From Nocardioides salarius (lineage in GTDB: Bacteria; Actinomycetota; Actinomycetes; Propionibacteriales; Nocardioidaceae): a stretch of 64,000 bases of DNA. How positions within the stretch are numbered: position 1 is the first letter of the stretch; each line of letters opens with the position of its first letter. Below, piece by piece: positions 42,126 through 50,341 of this stretch. A program made the position numbers and the translations under genes. The stretch covers positions 1,736,001-1,800,000 of the forward strand of contig NZ_JAFBBZ010000001.1 of NCBI RefSeq assembly GCF_016907435.1, given 5' to 3'. Under the pieces are notes generated by a model. The model was not told the origin of the DNA. It was given only the letters and a program-made list of their open reading frames with translations, and ran no database searches.

Positions 42126-43130
42126 TCACGAGCGCCGGCGCGACCACGAGTCCAGCCCGACGGCGAGGAGCACGATGGTGCCCTTCGCGATCAGCTGCCA
42201 GTTCTGCGAGAGGTTGAGGCTGTAGAACAGGTTCGTCAGGGTCGCGAAGATCAGCAGCCCCACGACGGTGCGCCACACCGCGCCCTCGCCACCTCGCAGC
42301 GAGGTGCCTCCCACGATCACGATGGCGATCGCGTCCAGCGCGACGTTGGCGCCGACATCGGCCTGTCCCACGCCCAGCCGTGACGCATCGATCGTGCCTG
42401 CGAAGGCCGCCAGGGCGCCGGTGAGCACGTACACGCTGGCCGTGAGGTCGTTGACCCGCAGCCCCGACAGCCAGCCCGCCTCGTGGTTGCCGCCGATCGC
42501 GTAGATGTTGCGGCCGTAGCGGGTCAGCGCGAGCAGCACCCCACCGGCGACGAAGGTGAGGGCAAGGACCAGGATCGGGGTGGGAACCCCGGCCACGCTC
42601 GACCGGGCGAGCACCTTGAACTGCGGGTCGGAGACGATGAAGGGCGCCGAGCCGGAGTAGAGGTAGGCCACTCCCGAGATCACGGAGGCACTGCCCAGGG
42701 TGGCCACGAACGGGTTGATCCCGACCCGGGCGACGAGCAGTCCGTTGAGCACGCCACAGACCAGGCCGGCCCCCAGCGCGGCGGCGAGCCCCAGGCTCGG
42801 TGAGCCCGTCGAGATCGCGACGCCGGCCGCCACCGTGGCCCCCAGGGCGTACGTCGCTCCGACCGAGAGGTCGAAGCCGCCGGAGATGATGACGAAGGTC
42901 ATGCCGAGGGCGACGATCCCGACCGCGGTGTTCTGCAGGAGCAGGTCGCGCAGGTTCTCCGGCGACACGAACCCCGGGTAGAGGACGGTGGCGAGCACCA
43001 CCAGGCCGGCCAGGACCAGGATCATGGCGTAGCGCTGCAGGAGGGCCGCGGGCCCGGGACGCTCGCGCGACCCCGTGCTCGGTGCCGCGACCCGGGTCGG
43101 CGGCGAGGCGAGGTCAGTGGGCTGGTTCAT
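42126..43130 (-). CDS. RbsC-type ABC transporter permease
   Basis: A 334-residue membrane protein with about 10 helices. It has VILVLAG-type first helix sequence, GMTFVIISGGFDLSVGATYAL (conserved GGIDLSVG-like loop) near residues 75-95 and VGGTSLRGGEGAVWRTVVG near 270. It belongs to the carbohydrate/autoinducer uptake (CUT2) family. The start overlaps the ATPase gene end by 17 bp, so it is co-translated with it. Confidence 0.92.
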   Translation of the reverse strand: MNQPTDLASPPTRVAAPSTGSRERPGPAALLQRYAMILVLAGLVVLATVLYPGFVSPENLRDLLLQNTAVGIVALGMTFVIISGGFDLSVGATYALGATVAAGVAISTGSPSLGLAAALGAGLVCGVLNGLLVARVGINPFVATLGSASVISGVAYLYSGSAPFIVSDPQFKVLARSSVAGVPTPILVLALTFVAGGVLLALTRYGRNIYAIGGNHEAGWLSGLRVNDLTASVYVLTGALAAFAGTIDASRLGVGQADVGANVALDAIAIVIVGGTSLRGGEGAVWRTVVGLLIFATLTNLFYSLNLSQNWQLIAKGTIVLLAVGLDSWSRRRS

Positions 43131-44655
43131 GCTTCTCTCCTGGGCTGAAGCCGTGGTGGACCACGGCGTCGACGGTGAACTCGGGGTCGTCGGCGGATAT
43201 CTCGCGCACGACACGTCCATGGGCGAAGACGAGGAGCCGGTTCGCGATGGCGAGGACCTCCTCGAGCTCCGAGGACGTCACCACCACGGCGGCGCCCTCC
43301 TCGGCCAGTCGGACGAGCGAGGTCAACACCTCGGCCTTGGCGCCGATGTCGATGCCTCGGGTGGGTTCGTCGATGAGGAAGACGTCAGGTCGGTGGCCGG
43401 CCCACTTGGCCAGGAGCACCTTCTGCTGGTTGCCCCCGGACAGGTTGCGCACCGGCTCGCCGAGGCGGCGGCGGTCGAAGGCGAAGAACTCGCCGGTCCG
43501 GCCCGCCTCGGCGCGCTCGGCACCTCGGTCGAGGAAGGGACGTCCGCCACCGGGGCGGCCCAGCCAGTAGTTGCTGGCACCGTCCATCCCCAGCACGAGA
43601 GCCTGCTTGCGCGACTCCGGGACCATCACGACGCCCGCGTCGACGCTGTGCCGGACCCGCCCGGGCCAGCTGCGCTCCTCGCCGCGCAGGCGCAGGACCC
43701 CGCGCGACGCCGGCTCGGCCCCGGCCAGGGAGCGCAGGAAGGTCGTGCGCCCCGAACCGACCAAGCCCCACAGACCTACGATCTCTCCGGCGCGCGCGGT
43801 CATGGCGATGTCGCTGAGGACGCCCGGCAGGTTCACGTCCTCGACGTGGAGGACCTCCGCTCCCAGCGGGTGGCTGCCCCGGTCGGCGAGCTTGTCGACG
43901 GCCCGACCCACCATGTGCTCGATGAGCGTGGGCCGGGTCCACTCCGAGCGTGCGGCGCTGCGCACCACGGCCCCGTCGCGCAGCACCGTGATCGTGTCGC
44001 TGAGGTCGAGCACCTCGTCGAGGTTGTGGCTGACGAACACGATGGTCGTGCCCCGCGCCGTCAGCGTGCGCAGCACCCGGTAGAGCGTCTCGCGCTCGTG
44101 CTCGGCCAGGGCGGCGGTCGGCTCGTCGAGGACCACGATCCTCGCGTCGCTCTGCACACCGCGCATGATCTCCAGCATCTGCTGCTGGGAGACCGAGAGC
44201 GCGCGCACCGTCGCGTCTGGCGGCACGTGCACGTCGAGCTCCTCGCACAGCTCGAGGTAGCGGCGACGCATCCAGCGTCGGTCCAGCAGACCGCGCCGGG
44301 TGCGGGTCTGCCCGAGGAAGACGTTCGCCTCCGCGGACAGCCCCGGCACCATGGTCAGCTCCTGGTAGACGGTCACCAAGCCGTGCTCGCGGCTCTCCCG
44401 CGGGTCGGCGCCACGCAGGCGCCGGCCGAACACCTCCACGGTGCCGCCGTCGACTCCGAGCCGACCGCTGATCATGCCGAGCAGGGTGGACTTGCCGGCT
44501 CCGTTCTCGCCCACGAGGGCGTGCACCTCCCCGGAGCGGACGGTGAGGTCGGCACCCTGCACGGCGACGGCGCCGCTGAACACCTTGCGAGCGCCTCGGC
44601 ACGCGATGGCCGGGACCGTGTCCGCCTCGGGGGCAGGACGTGTCGCGAGTGGCAT
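43114..44655 (-). CDS. RbsA-type ABC transporter ATPase with two nucleotide-binding domains
   Basis: A 513-residue CUT2 ATPase. Domain 1 has Walker A GENGAGKST, signature LSVSQQQMLEI and Walker B IVVLDEPTAAL. Domain 2 has a degenerate Walker A GLVGSGRTT (Lys replaced by Arg), signature LSGGNQQKVLLAKW and VFLIDEPTRGIDIGAK; such asymmetry is normal in this family. It energises uptake of the substrate captured by the lipoprotein at 44.7-45.7 kb. Confidence 0.94.
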   Translation of the reverse strand: MPLATRPAPEADTVPAIACRGARKVFSGAVAVQGADLTVRSGEVHALVGENGAGKSTLLGMISGRLGVDGGTVEVFGRRLRGADPRESREHGLVTVYQELTMVPGLSAEANVFLGQTRTRRGLLDRRWMRRRYLELCEELDVHVPPDATVRALSVSQQQMLEIMRGVQSDARIVVLDEPTAALAEHERETLYRVLRTLTARGTTIVFVSHNLDEVLDLSDTITVLRDGAVVRSAARSEWTRPTLIEHMVGRAVDKLADRGSHPLGAEVLHVEDVNLPGVLSDIAMTARAGEIVGLWGLVGSGRTTFLRSLAGAEPASRGVLRLRGEERSWPGRVRHSVDAGVVMVPESRKQALVLGMDGASNYWLGRPGGGRPFLDRGAERAEAGRTGEFFAFDRRRLGEPVRNLSGGNQQKVLLAKWAGHRPDVFLIDEPTRGIDIGAKAEVLTSLVRLAEEGAAVVVTSSELEEVLAIANRLLVFAHGRVVREISADDPEFTVDAVVHHGFSPGEKHEPAH

Positions 44656-44695
44656 GTGGTTCTCCTGGCGGTGGGTGGTCGAGCAGCGGGCGGGC

Positions 44696-45736
44696 TCAGT
44701 ACTCCGCGGTGAACTCGTCGACGTTGTCGGGCGTCGCGAACGGCGTACCGGGCAGCGAGTCGGACTCGGCGAGGTTGACGAAGGCAGCCACGTCCTCGCC
44801 CGAGACGTAGTCGGCGACCGCCTCGATGGCCTCACGCGTCTCCTGGCGGGGCAGCATCATCACCGAGCTCTCCAGCCCCCCGGACCGCAGCTGCGACAGC
44901 GCCCACTCGTCGCCACCGAAGTCGTAGATCTCCACGTCCTTGCCGCCCACGGCCTCCACCACGCCGCGGGTCATGCCCGAGAAGTTCGACATCACGATGT
45001 CGATGTCGGGGTTGGCCTGCACGATGGTCTGGGCCGCGTCGAACGCCTTGGGGGTCGTGTAGTCGGTGGTCTGCTGTGCCACCACCTCGAATCCCTCCGC
45101 GTCCTCGAACGCCTGGGCGGCATCGAAGAAGCAGATCGTGTTGGCGTTGAGGTCGGGACCCGAGATCAGGCCGATCTTGGCGCCCTCGGGGTGGGAGTCG
45201 ATGACGTCCTGCACCCAGGCCTGGTAGACGTCGAGGGTCTGGCCGCCGACGTAGGTCACGGTGCCCGGCTGGTAGGTCTCCTCGCCGAGATTGGTCGCCC
45301 GACCACAGATCGGCAGGTTGAAGACGGAGACCAGGACGTCCTTCTCGGGAGCCTCCTGGGTGAGGATGTCGCAGACCAGGTTGCCGTCGTTGGGCTCGAC
45401 CACGAAGGCGTTGTACTTGCCGCTGGTCAACGCCTGCTGCATCTGGTCGTACTGGGTCTGCGCGTTGAACTCGCCGTCGAAGACGTCCAGCTCGGCGCCG
45501 ATCTCGTCGGCGACGGTGTTGGCCTCGTCGATGGAGGCCTGCAGGTAGGAGTTGCTGCTGCCGGCGGAGAAGTAGGCGATCTTGAGGTCGGACGGGTCGT
45601 CGACGGGGGCGTCGATGATCTCGACGTCGCCGCTGCCGCTGGCAGCGGTCTCGCTGACGCCGCTGGAGCACGCAGCGACCGAGAGGCAGGTGGCGACGGC
45701 CAGGGCAGCGACGTAGGGGGTGCGGTGGATTCTCAT
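44696..45736 (-). CDS. CUT2-type substrate-binding lipoprotein
   Basis: A 346-residue protein with signal peptide and lipobox VAAC (Cys near 23). The fold is RbsB-like (Peripla_BP_4): KIAYFSAGSSNSYLQASIDE, then FNAQTQYDQMQQALTSGKYN. It has two extra cysteines (NLVCDIL and LPICGRA) and a third in ICFFDA. The ligand is unknown; the operon suggests a nitrogenous small molecule or amino alcohol rather than a plain sugar. The ATG at 45736 has GAGG seven bases upstream; a GTG at 45748 is an alternative. Confidence 0.9.
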   Translation of the reverse strand: MRIHRTPYVAALAVATCLSVAACSSGVSETAASGSGDVEIIDAPVDDPSDLKIAYFSAGSSNSYLQASIDEANTVADEIGAELDVFDGEFNAQTQYDQMQQALTSGKYNAFVVEPNDGNLVCDILTQEAPEKDVLVSVFNLPICGRATNLGEETYQPGTVTYVGGQTLDVYQAWVQDVIDSHPEGAKIGLISGPDLNANTICFFDAAQAFEDAEGFEVVAQQTTDYTTPKAFDAAQTIVQANPDIDIVMSNFSGMTRGVVEAVGGKDVEIYDFGGDEWALSQLRSGGLESSVMMLPRQETREAIEAVADYVSGEDVAAFVNLAESDSLPGTPFATPDNVDEFTAEY

Positions 45737-45828
45737 GGGTGTCCTCACTGGGGAGCCGGCCTGCGCCGGCGGATGGTTGTTGCGGATCCGAGAGGAACGG
45801 CGTCGTTGCCGTGGTGGAGAGACGGCGC

Positions 45829-46668
45829 TCAGTCGCTCCAGCAGTCGTAGATCTCGCTCAGGGAGGCGAACCAGACACCGTCGTGGCCCGCCATGTGGGT
45901 CAGCAGCCGCTCCATGCCGAGCAGGTGGTGGGCGCGGCCGATGGTCTGCGGGTGCACCGTGATGGCCAGCACGGGGTTCGTCTCACGCTCGTAGGCGAAG
46001 TCGAAGTGGTCCTGGAACCGCTGGAACATCACCTCGGCCGAACCGAGGCCCTGGTTGACGCCGGGGATGTACTCGCCGACCGGGAAGTCGTCGAGGTACC
46101 AGGAGACCGGCAGCTCCAGGATCGGGCTCGCGGGCCCCCGGACGGAGCCCTCCTCCCAGCGCACCTCCACCGGGCGCGGACGGTAGGGCTGGAAGTCACG
46201 ACCCATGAGCGAGGAGTCCCACTCGAAGCCGGTCTTCTCCAGCAGCGCGAGAGTGTGCTCGGTGAAGTCCCAGGCCGGGGAGCGGTAGCCCCGTGGGCGC
46301 TTGCCCACGTGCTTGAGGTGACCCTCGATGGTCTGCTCCATCAGGCGGACCTCGGTCTCCTCGTCCAGCGAGGGCACGGACTCGTGGTAGCAGCCGTGCG
46401 CGGCGATCTCCTGGTCGGCCTCCACGATGGTCGCGAACGCCTCGGGGAACGTCTCCATCGAGTGCACCGGCGTGCACCACGTTCCTGTGACACCGAAGCG
46501 GTCGAAGAGGTCGAGCACCCGCGGGACACCGACCTCGGCGCCGAACTCTCCCCGGGAGAGGTAGCTGGGGCTGGTCTTGCCGAAGGTGCCCATCCACACG
46601 GAGTGGGCGTCGAAGTCACAGCCGATGTTGACGGCGATCTTCTTGCCTGGAGGCAGGGTGAGCGGCAT
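45829..46668 (-). CDS. NodB/polysaccharide deacetylase-family hydrolase (PuuE or cyclic-imidase-like)
   Basis: A 279-residue cytoplasmic protein (no signal peptide). Metal/catalytic motifs: CDFDAHSVW (17-25, catalytic Asp), HGCYHE (His91, His95), RSPAWDF (129-135) and ITVHPQTIGR near 235. Cytoplasmic members of this family without signal peptides hydrolyse allantoin or cyclic imides rather than wall glycans. Placed next to a nitrilase-superfamily amidase, an imide-to-half-amide hydrolysis role is attractive but unproven. Confidence 0.85.
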   Translation of the reverse strand: MPLTLPPGKKIAVNIGCDFDAHSVWMGTFGKTSPSYLSRGEFGAEVGVPRVLDLFDRFGVTGTWCTPVHSMETFPEAFATIVEADQEIAAHGCYHESVPSLDEETEVRLMEQTIEGHLKHVGKRPRGYRSPAWDFTEHTLALLEKTGFEWDSSLMGRDFQPYRPRPVEVRWEEGSVRGPASPILELPVSWYLDDFPVGEYIPGVNQGLGSAEVMFQRFQDHFDFAYERETNPVLAITVHPQTIGRAHHLLGMERLLTHMAGHDGVWFASLSEIYDCWSD

Positions 46669-46698
46669 CAGGAGTCCTTTCGAGGGCGTGGAGCCGGG

Positions 46699-47571
46699 TC
46701 AGAGCGAGACGTGGTCGTACTTGGCGTACAGGTCCTTGCGGCGACCGCGGTCCGTGTAGGTGGTCGCGGCGCCGGAGCGGCGGTTCTCGTGCAGCAGGTC
46801 GAGGTCGAGCTCGTGGACCACGACGTCCTCGACGTTGGTGCGGGCCTCCACCAGCACCCCGTCGGCGGGGAAGACCAGGTCGCAGGGTGAGAGCACCGAG
46901 GCACGGGCCCAGCCAGGAGAGAGCGGCGACTCGAGGTGGGAGACGGTCGGGCTGTGCACGACGTACACCTGGTCCTCGATGGCCCGGGCGGCCGCGCAGT
47001 GCCGCACCCGCCAGAAGCCGGCCTCGGTGAACGTGTACGACGGCACCAGGAGCACCTCGGCACCCATGGCCGTCAGGGTGGTGCTGACCTCGGGGATCTC
47101 CGCCTCGTAGCAGATGGCGATGCCCACGCTGACTCCGTCGACGTCGAAGACCGCCAGCTCGTCACCCTCGGCGGTGCCCCACTCGGCCTCCGCAGGGAAG
47201 ATGTGGGTCTTGGAGTGCCGGTGCTCCTGGCCGTCGGGGCCGAACAGGAAGGCGACGTTCTCGTGGCCGCGCTCGGTGGCCACCAGGTGGCTGCCGGCGA
47301 GGATCCACTGGTCGCGGCCCGCCGCCTCGGTGCGGAACAGGTCGCGGTAGGCCTCGGTGTGGTCCGCGATCCGGGTCAGCTGGTCGATCCGGTGCTGCTG
47401 CCAGTCGGGGTCGAGGGTGAACAGCGCCTCGGTGAACAGCTCGGGCAGCACGACGAGCCGGGCGTCGCCGGCACGGTCGAGCAGGGCACGGACCTGCTCG
47501 GCGAAGGCGTCGAAGGAGTCGACCGCGCGCATCTCGAACTGGGCGGCGGCGACGCGGAGGGTGCGGGTCAT
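46699..47571 (-). CDS. Nitrilase-superfamily carbon-nitrogen hydrolase (amidase)
   Basis: A 290-residue enzyme. The catalytic triad is visible: Glu44 in VLPELFTEAL, Lys121 in HSKTHIFP and Cys154 in AICYEAEIPE. It most likely hydrolyses an amide to acid plus ammonia. I chose the ATG at 47571, which has GAGGAG eight bases upstream; an earlier in-frame ATG at 47619 overlaps the SDR stop (ATGA) and would add 16 residues. It forms an operon with the deacetylase (30-bp gap). Confidence 0.88.
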   Translation of the reverse strand: MTRTLRVAAAQFEMRAVDSFDAFAEQVRALLDRAGDARLVVLPELFTEALFTLDPDWQQHRIDQLTRIADHTEAYRDLFRTEAAGRDQWILAGSHLVATERGHENVAFLFGPDGQEHRHSKTHIFPAEAEWGTAEGDELAVFDVDGVSVGIAICYEAEIPEVSTTLTAMGAEVLLVPSYTFTEAGFWRVRHCAAARAIEDQVYVVHSPTVSHLESPLSPGWARASVLSPCDLVFPADGVLVEARTNVEDVVVHELDLDLLHENRRSGAATTYTDRGRRKDLYAKYDHVSL

Positions 47572-47615
47572 GGAGGTCTCCTCGGGAAAGGCAGTGGAGG
47601 ACGGGTCGGTGGTGG

Positions 47616-48365
47616 TCATCGGGCGAGCAGGCCGCCGTCGATGACCAGCTCGCTGCCGGTCACGTAGCGGGACTCGTCGCTGGCGAGGTAGACGCAGCCC
47701 CAGGCGATGTCCTCGGGGGCACCGCCGAAGCCGAGCGGGGTCAGCCCGATGACCTCGGCGTTCTTCTGGTCGGGCTGGCGGTCGGTCAACGGAGTGGTGA
47801 TCCAGCCCGGGATGACGGTGTTGGCCCTGATGCCGTCACGGGCGTAGGTGGTCGCGGTGTTGCGGGTCAGGCCGCGCACGGCCCCCTTGGCCGCCTGGTA
47901 GGCAGCCACCCCCTCGGAGCCGACCACGCCCCACGCCGACGAGAGGTTGACGATCGACCCCGAGCGCTGCCGACGCATCGGCGCCAGCGCCGTGCGAGTG
48001 CCCAGGAAGACCCCGGTCTGGTCGACGCCCAGCACCCGGTTCCAGTCCTCCAGCGTGACCTCGCTGATGCCGGCGTAGTCGATGACACCGGCGTTGTTGA
48101 CGAGCACGTCGAGCCTGCCGTGCTCGGCGACGACGTCGACGACCACCCGCTCCCACTCGTGCTCGTCGGTGACGTCGAGGTGGACGTACTCGATCTCCTC
48201 GGCTCCCTCGACCAGGAGGGCCCCGGGCTCGGGCTTGTCCACGTCGGCGGCCAGCACGGTGGCGCCCTCGGCGGCGAAGAGGCGGGCCGTGGCCAGGCCG
48301 ATGCCGACCGCTGCGCCGGTGACCAGCGCGACCTTGCCGTCGAGTCGTCCGCTCTGCGGGTTCAT
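47616..48365 (-). CDS. Short-chain dehydrogenase/reductase (SDR), first copy next to the nitrilase
   Basis: A 249-residue classical SDR. It has the cofactor motif VTGAAVGIGLATARLF, NNAG, catalytic Ser in NLSSAWG and YxxxK in YQAAKG, then PGWITTPL. Asp in AADVDK after strand 2 suggests NAD(H) preference. The ATG has an AGGAGG site. The partner SDR lies 16 bp upstream; the two are clearly paralogous. Confidence 0.92.
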   Translation of the reverse strand: MNPQSGRLDGKVALVTGAAVGIGLATARLFAAEGATVLAADVDKPEPGALLVEGAEEIEYVHLDVTDEHEWERVVVDVVAEHGRLDVLVNNAGVIDYAGISEVTLEDWNRVLGVDQTGVFLGTRTALAPMRRQRSGSIVNLSSAWGVVGSEGVAAYQAAKGAVRGLTRNTATTYARDGIRANTVIPGWITTPLTDRQPDQKNAEVIGLTPLGFGGAPEDIAWGCVYLASDESRYVTGSELVIDGGLLAR

Positions 48366-48381
48366 GTGGATCTCCTCCTGC

Positions 48382-49101
48382 TCAGCGGGCGAGGTAGCCG
48401 CCGTCGACCGGGAGGTCGACGCCGGTGATGAAGCGGGCGTGGTCGGAGACGAGGAAGCACACAGCTGCTGCCACGTCGGCGCTCTCGCCACCCACGCCCA
48501 TCGGGGTGGCGTCCAGGAAGGCGTCGTTGAGCTCGTCGGTCTGCCCCAGCGTCAGCGGAGTGCGGATCCAACCGGGCAGGACCGCGTTGGCCCGGATGCC
48601 TTCCGCGGCGTAGGAGACGGCAGCGTTCTTCGTCATGGTCAGCACGGCGTGCTTGGAGGCGTGGTAGGCCGCGACGCCGGCGACCGAGGTGGCCCCGCAG
48701 ATCGAGGAGATGTTGACGATGGCTCCGGAACGCCGGGGACGCATCAGTCGCAGCGCGTGCTTCATCCCCAGCAGGACACCGGTCTGGTTGATGGCCACGA
48801 TGCGGTTCCACTCCTGCAGCGACAGCTCGTGCAGCTGGTCGTAGCCCGAGACGCCGGCGTTGTTGACCAGGATGTCGAGGCGGCCCTCGGAGTCGGCGAC
48901 CTCGTCCACGATCTCGGCCCAACGGCGAGGGTCGGTGACGTCGTGGGACCGCGTGCGGATCTCGTCGCCCAGGTCGGACTGGTCCCTGATGTCGGTGGCG
49001 ACCACCGTCGCTCCCGCATCGGCGAGTGCCGTGGCGACCGCGTGCCCGATTCCCTGCGCGGCACCCGTCACCAGCGCGACGCGCCCGGTGAGGTCAAACA
49101 T
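48382..49101 (-). CDS. Short-chain dehydrogenase/reductase (SDR), operon leader
   Basis: A 239-residue classical SDR. It has VTGAAQGIGHAVATAL, the Asp in ATDIRD (NAD preference), NNAG, NISS, the YHASKH catalytic pair and PGWIRTPLTLGQ. It is paralogous to the next gene, so both may act on consecutive alcohol/ketone steps. It begins the eight-gene minus-strand operon; the 135-bp leader contains two AGAT elements spaced four bases apart (near 49191-49202), a possible operator. Confidence 0.92.
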   Translation of the reverse strand: MFDLTGRVALVTGAAQGIGHAVATALADAGATVVATDIRDQSDLGDEIRTRSHDVTDPRRWAEIVDEVADSEGRLDILVNNAGVSGYDQLHELSLQEWNRIVAINQTGVLLGMKHALRLMRPRRSGAIVNISSICGATSVAGVAAYHASKHAVLTMTKNAAVSYAAEGIRANAVLPGWIRTPLTLGQTDELNDAFLDATPMGVGGESADVAAAVCFLVSDHARFITGVDLPVDGGYLAR

Positions 49102-49236
49102 GTGAGCTGCTCCTTCGGCCGGTCCTCCCGGTCGTCGACCGGCGTGTCCCAGGACCGTAGGAACACCCGCACGGGGGTGGCGTCCGTGGATCTACGTATC
49201 TGCGGCCTCGGGTGTGCCGGAGGACCCCTCATGCAC

Positions 49237-49270
49237 GACGCCACCCGGTCCTCGAGGACCGGGTGGCGTC
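49237..49270. terminator. Perfect 17-bp-arm palindrome, terminator of the small membrane-protein gene
   Basis: GACGCCACCCGGTCCTC is followed immediately by its complement, a 34-bp perfect palindrome with no spacer. It is 35 bp beyond the stop of the minus-strand gene at 49306-49752 and upstream of the SDR operon, which it insulates. Confidence 0.75.
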
Positions 49271-49305
49271 AGGGAGAGGCGGCGGAGCGCCCGGGTGTCG
49301 GGCCC

Positions 49306-49752
49306 TCAGGCGCCCACTGGGCCGCGGTGCAGGCGCACCGCGCTCACGCAGGCCAGCACGCCGCCGCCGAGCACCAGCACCAGACCGGGGCCGGGCATCC
49401 AGCCGGCGGTGCCGACCAGGTTCAGCAGGTGCCCGACCTGCCACAGCGGCAGGGCGAGCGCCACCACACCGAGCAGCGCCGCCTGCGCCACCGCCAGCGT
49501 GCGCCACGGCACCATCACCCCGGCGAAGCCGAGCATGCAGGCGTAGAACGTCCACAGCCCGGCGCCCTGGCCGCCCAGCACCGTGCCGAGCGGCGTGTCG
49601 ACCCAGGGCATGAACGAGCCGAAGAGCACCAGGAGGCTGGCACCGAGCAGGCTGCGACGCCCCGGCTCGCCGCCGCGGCGGCCCCGCGTGCGCGAGCGGG
49701 TGGCGTCGGTGCTGCTGGTGGTCGTGGCGGCAGCGCTGCTGGTGGTGGCCAT
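49306..49752 (-). CDS. Small membrane protein of unknown function
   Basis: A 148-residue protein. A Ser/Thr/Arg-rich cytoplasmic head of about 33 residues is followed by four hydrophobic segments (about 35-52, 65-80, 87-103 and 120-140). SFMPWVDTPLGTVLGG lies in the first loop, a pattern common in unnamed actinobacterial membrane proteins. No function is recognised. Confidence 0.7.
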   Translation of the reverse strand: MATTSSAAATTTSSTDATRSRTRGRRGGEPGRRSLLGASLLVLFGSFMPWVDTPLGTVLGGQGAGLWTFYACMLGFAGVMVPWRTLAVAQAALLGVVALALPLWQVGHLLNLVGTAGWMPGPGLVLVLGGGVLACVSAVRLHRGPVGA

Positions 49753-49828
49753 GCCGGGAGGCTACGACGAGTGACCCACGTCACGGCAGGGGCACGACCC
49801 CGCGCGCCGGCCGAGCGTCGTACGCCGC

Positions 49829-49944
49829 GCGACGAACGGTCGCTGCGCCGCGACGAGCGGTCGACGACCCCCTTCAGGAGCCGCTCGTCGCCCCTCGAGT
49901 GCCGCCCGCCCGCCGCTCGTCGCAGCCGCCGACCCGCTCGTCGC
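49829..49944. repeat. Short repeat cluster: two direct then three inverted copies of GCGACGAGCGG
   Basis: Direct copies GCGACGARCGGTCG are at 49829-49842 and 49850-49863; inverted copies CCGCTCGTCGC are at 49881-49891, 49913-49923 and 49934-49944. The cluster lies in the 310-bp gene-free stretch 49753-50062, upstream of the symporter genes and just before a CRP site. The order of direct copies, core, inverted copies resembles the arrays at 22.3, 26.3 and 54.2 kb with a different unit. Confidence 0.75.
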
Positions 49945-49948
49945 AAAG

Positions 49949-49964
49949 TGTGACCGGAGTCACC
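49949..49964. promoter_or_regulatory. CRP/GlxR-type binding site upstream of the symporter operon
   Basis: TGTGACCGGAGTCACC matches TGTGA-N6-TCACA at nine of ten conserved positions and is nearly palindromic. It lies 99 bp before the DUF4212 start and next to a local AT-rich stretch (CTTTTACTCTTG) that may hold promoter elements. The crp gene is 10 kb downstream. Confidence 0.7.
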
Positions 49965-50022
49965 TTTTACTCTTGCGGCGACCCCGGCGACGGCGATTGC
50001 ATCCCGTTCCGACGACCTGACG

Positions 50023-50038
50023 TGTGGTCCACCTCACG
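50023..50038. promoter_or_regulatory. Second, weaker CRP-like site
   Basis: TGTGGTCCACCTCACG matches eight of ten conserved positions of TGTGA-N6-TCACA and is 74 bp downstream of the first site, 25 bp before the DUF4212 start codon. Two sites about seven helical turns apart could allow cooperative binding or repression. Confidence 0.4.
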
Positions 50039-50062
50039 CGTCGTCGAGACGAGGAGGAAGCG

Positions 50063-50341
50063 ATGGATGACGCACAGCGCCGGGAGTACTGGCGCCGCAA
50101 CGTACGGCTGATGGCCGTGCTGCTGACGATCTGGGCCCTGGTGTCGTTCGGCGCCGGGATCCTGTTCGTGGAGCCGCTCAACGAGATCGTGGTCGCCGGG
50201 TTCCCGCTCGGCTTCTGGTTCTCCCAGCAGGGCGCGATCATCACGTTCGTCGCGATCATCGCGGTCTACGTGTGGCGCATGGACAAGCTCGACGCGGAGT
50301 TCGGCGTGGAGGAGTACGAGCAGGAGGTGCACCACTCGTGA
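50063..50341 (+). CDS. DUF4212 small subunit of a sodium/solute symporter
   Basis: A 92-residue protein with two transmembrane helices. Family-typical segments are YWRRNVRLMAVLLTIWALVS, the loop FVEPLNEIVVAG, then FPLGFWFSQQGAIITFV. It is the small partner of the VC_2705-type symporter downstream, which it overlaps (GTGA). The ATG at 50063 has GAGGAGGAAG. Confidence 0.92.
   Translation: MDDAQRREYWRRNVRLMAVLLTIWALVSFGAGILFVEPLNEIVVAGFPLGFWFSQQGAIITFVAIIAVYVWRMDKLDAEFGVEEYEQEVHHS

Noticed and set aside
43114..44655. Broken ATPase because the second Walker A lacks lysine
   Set aside because: GLVGSGRTT in the second domain is normal for RbsA-type ATPases; no inactivation is implied.
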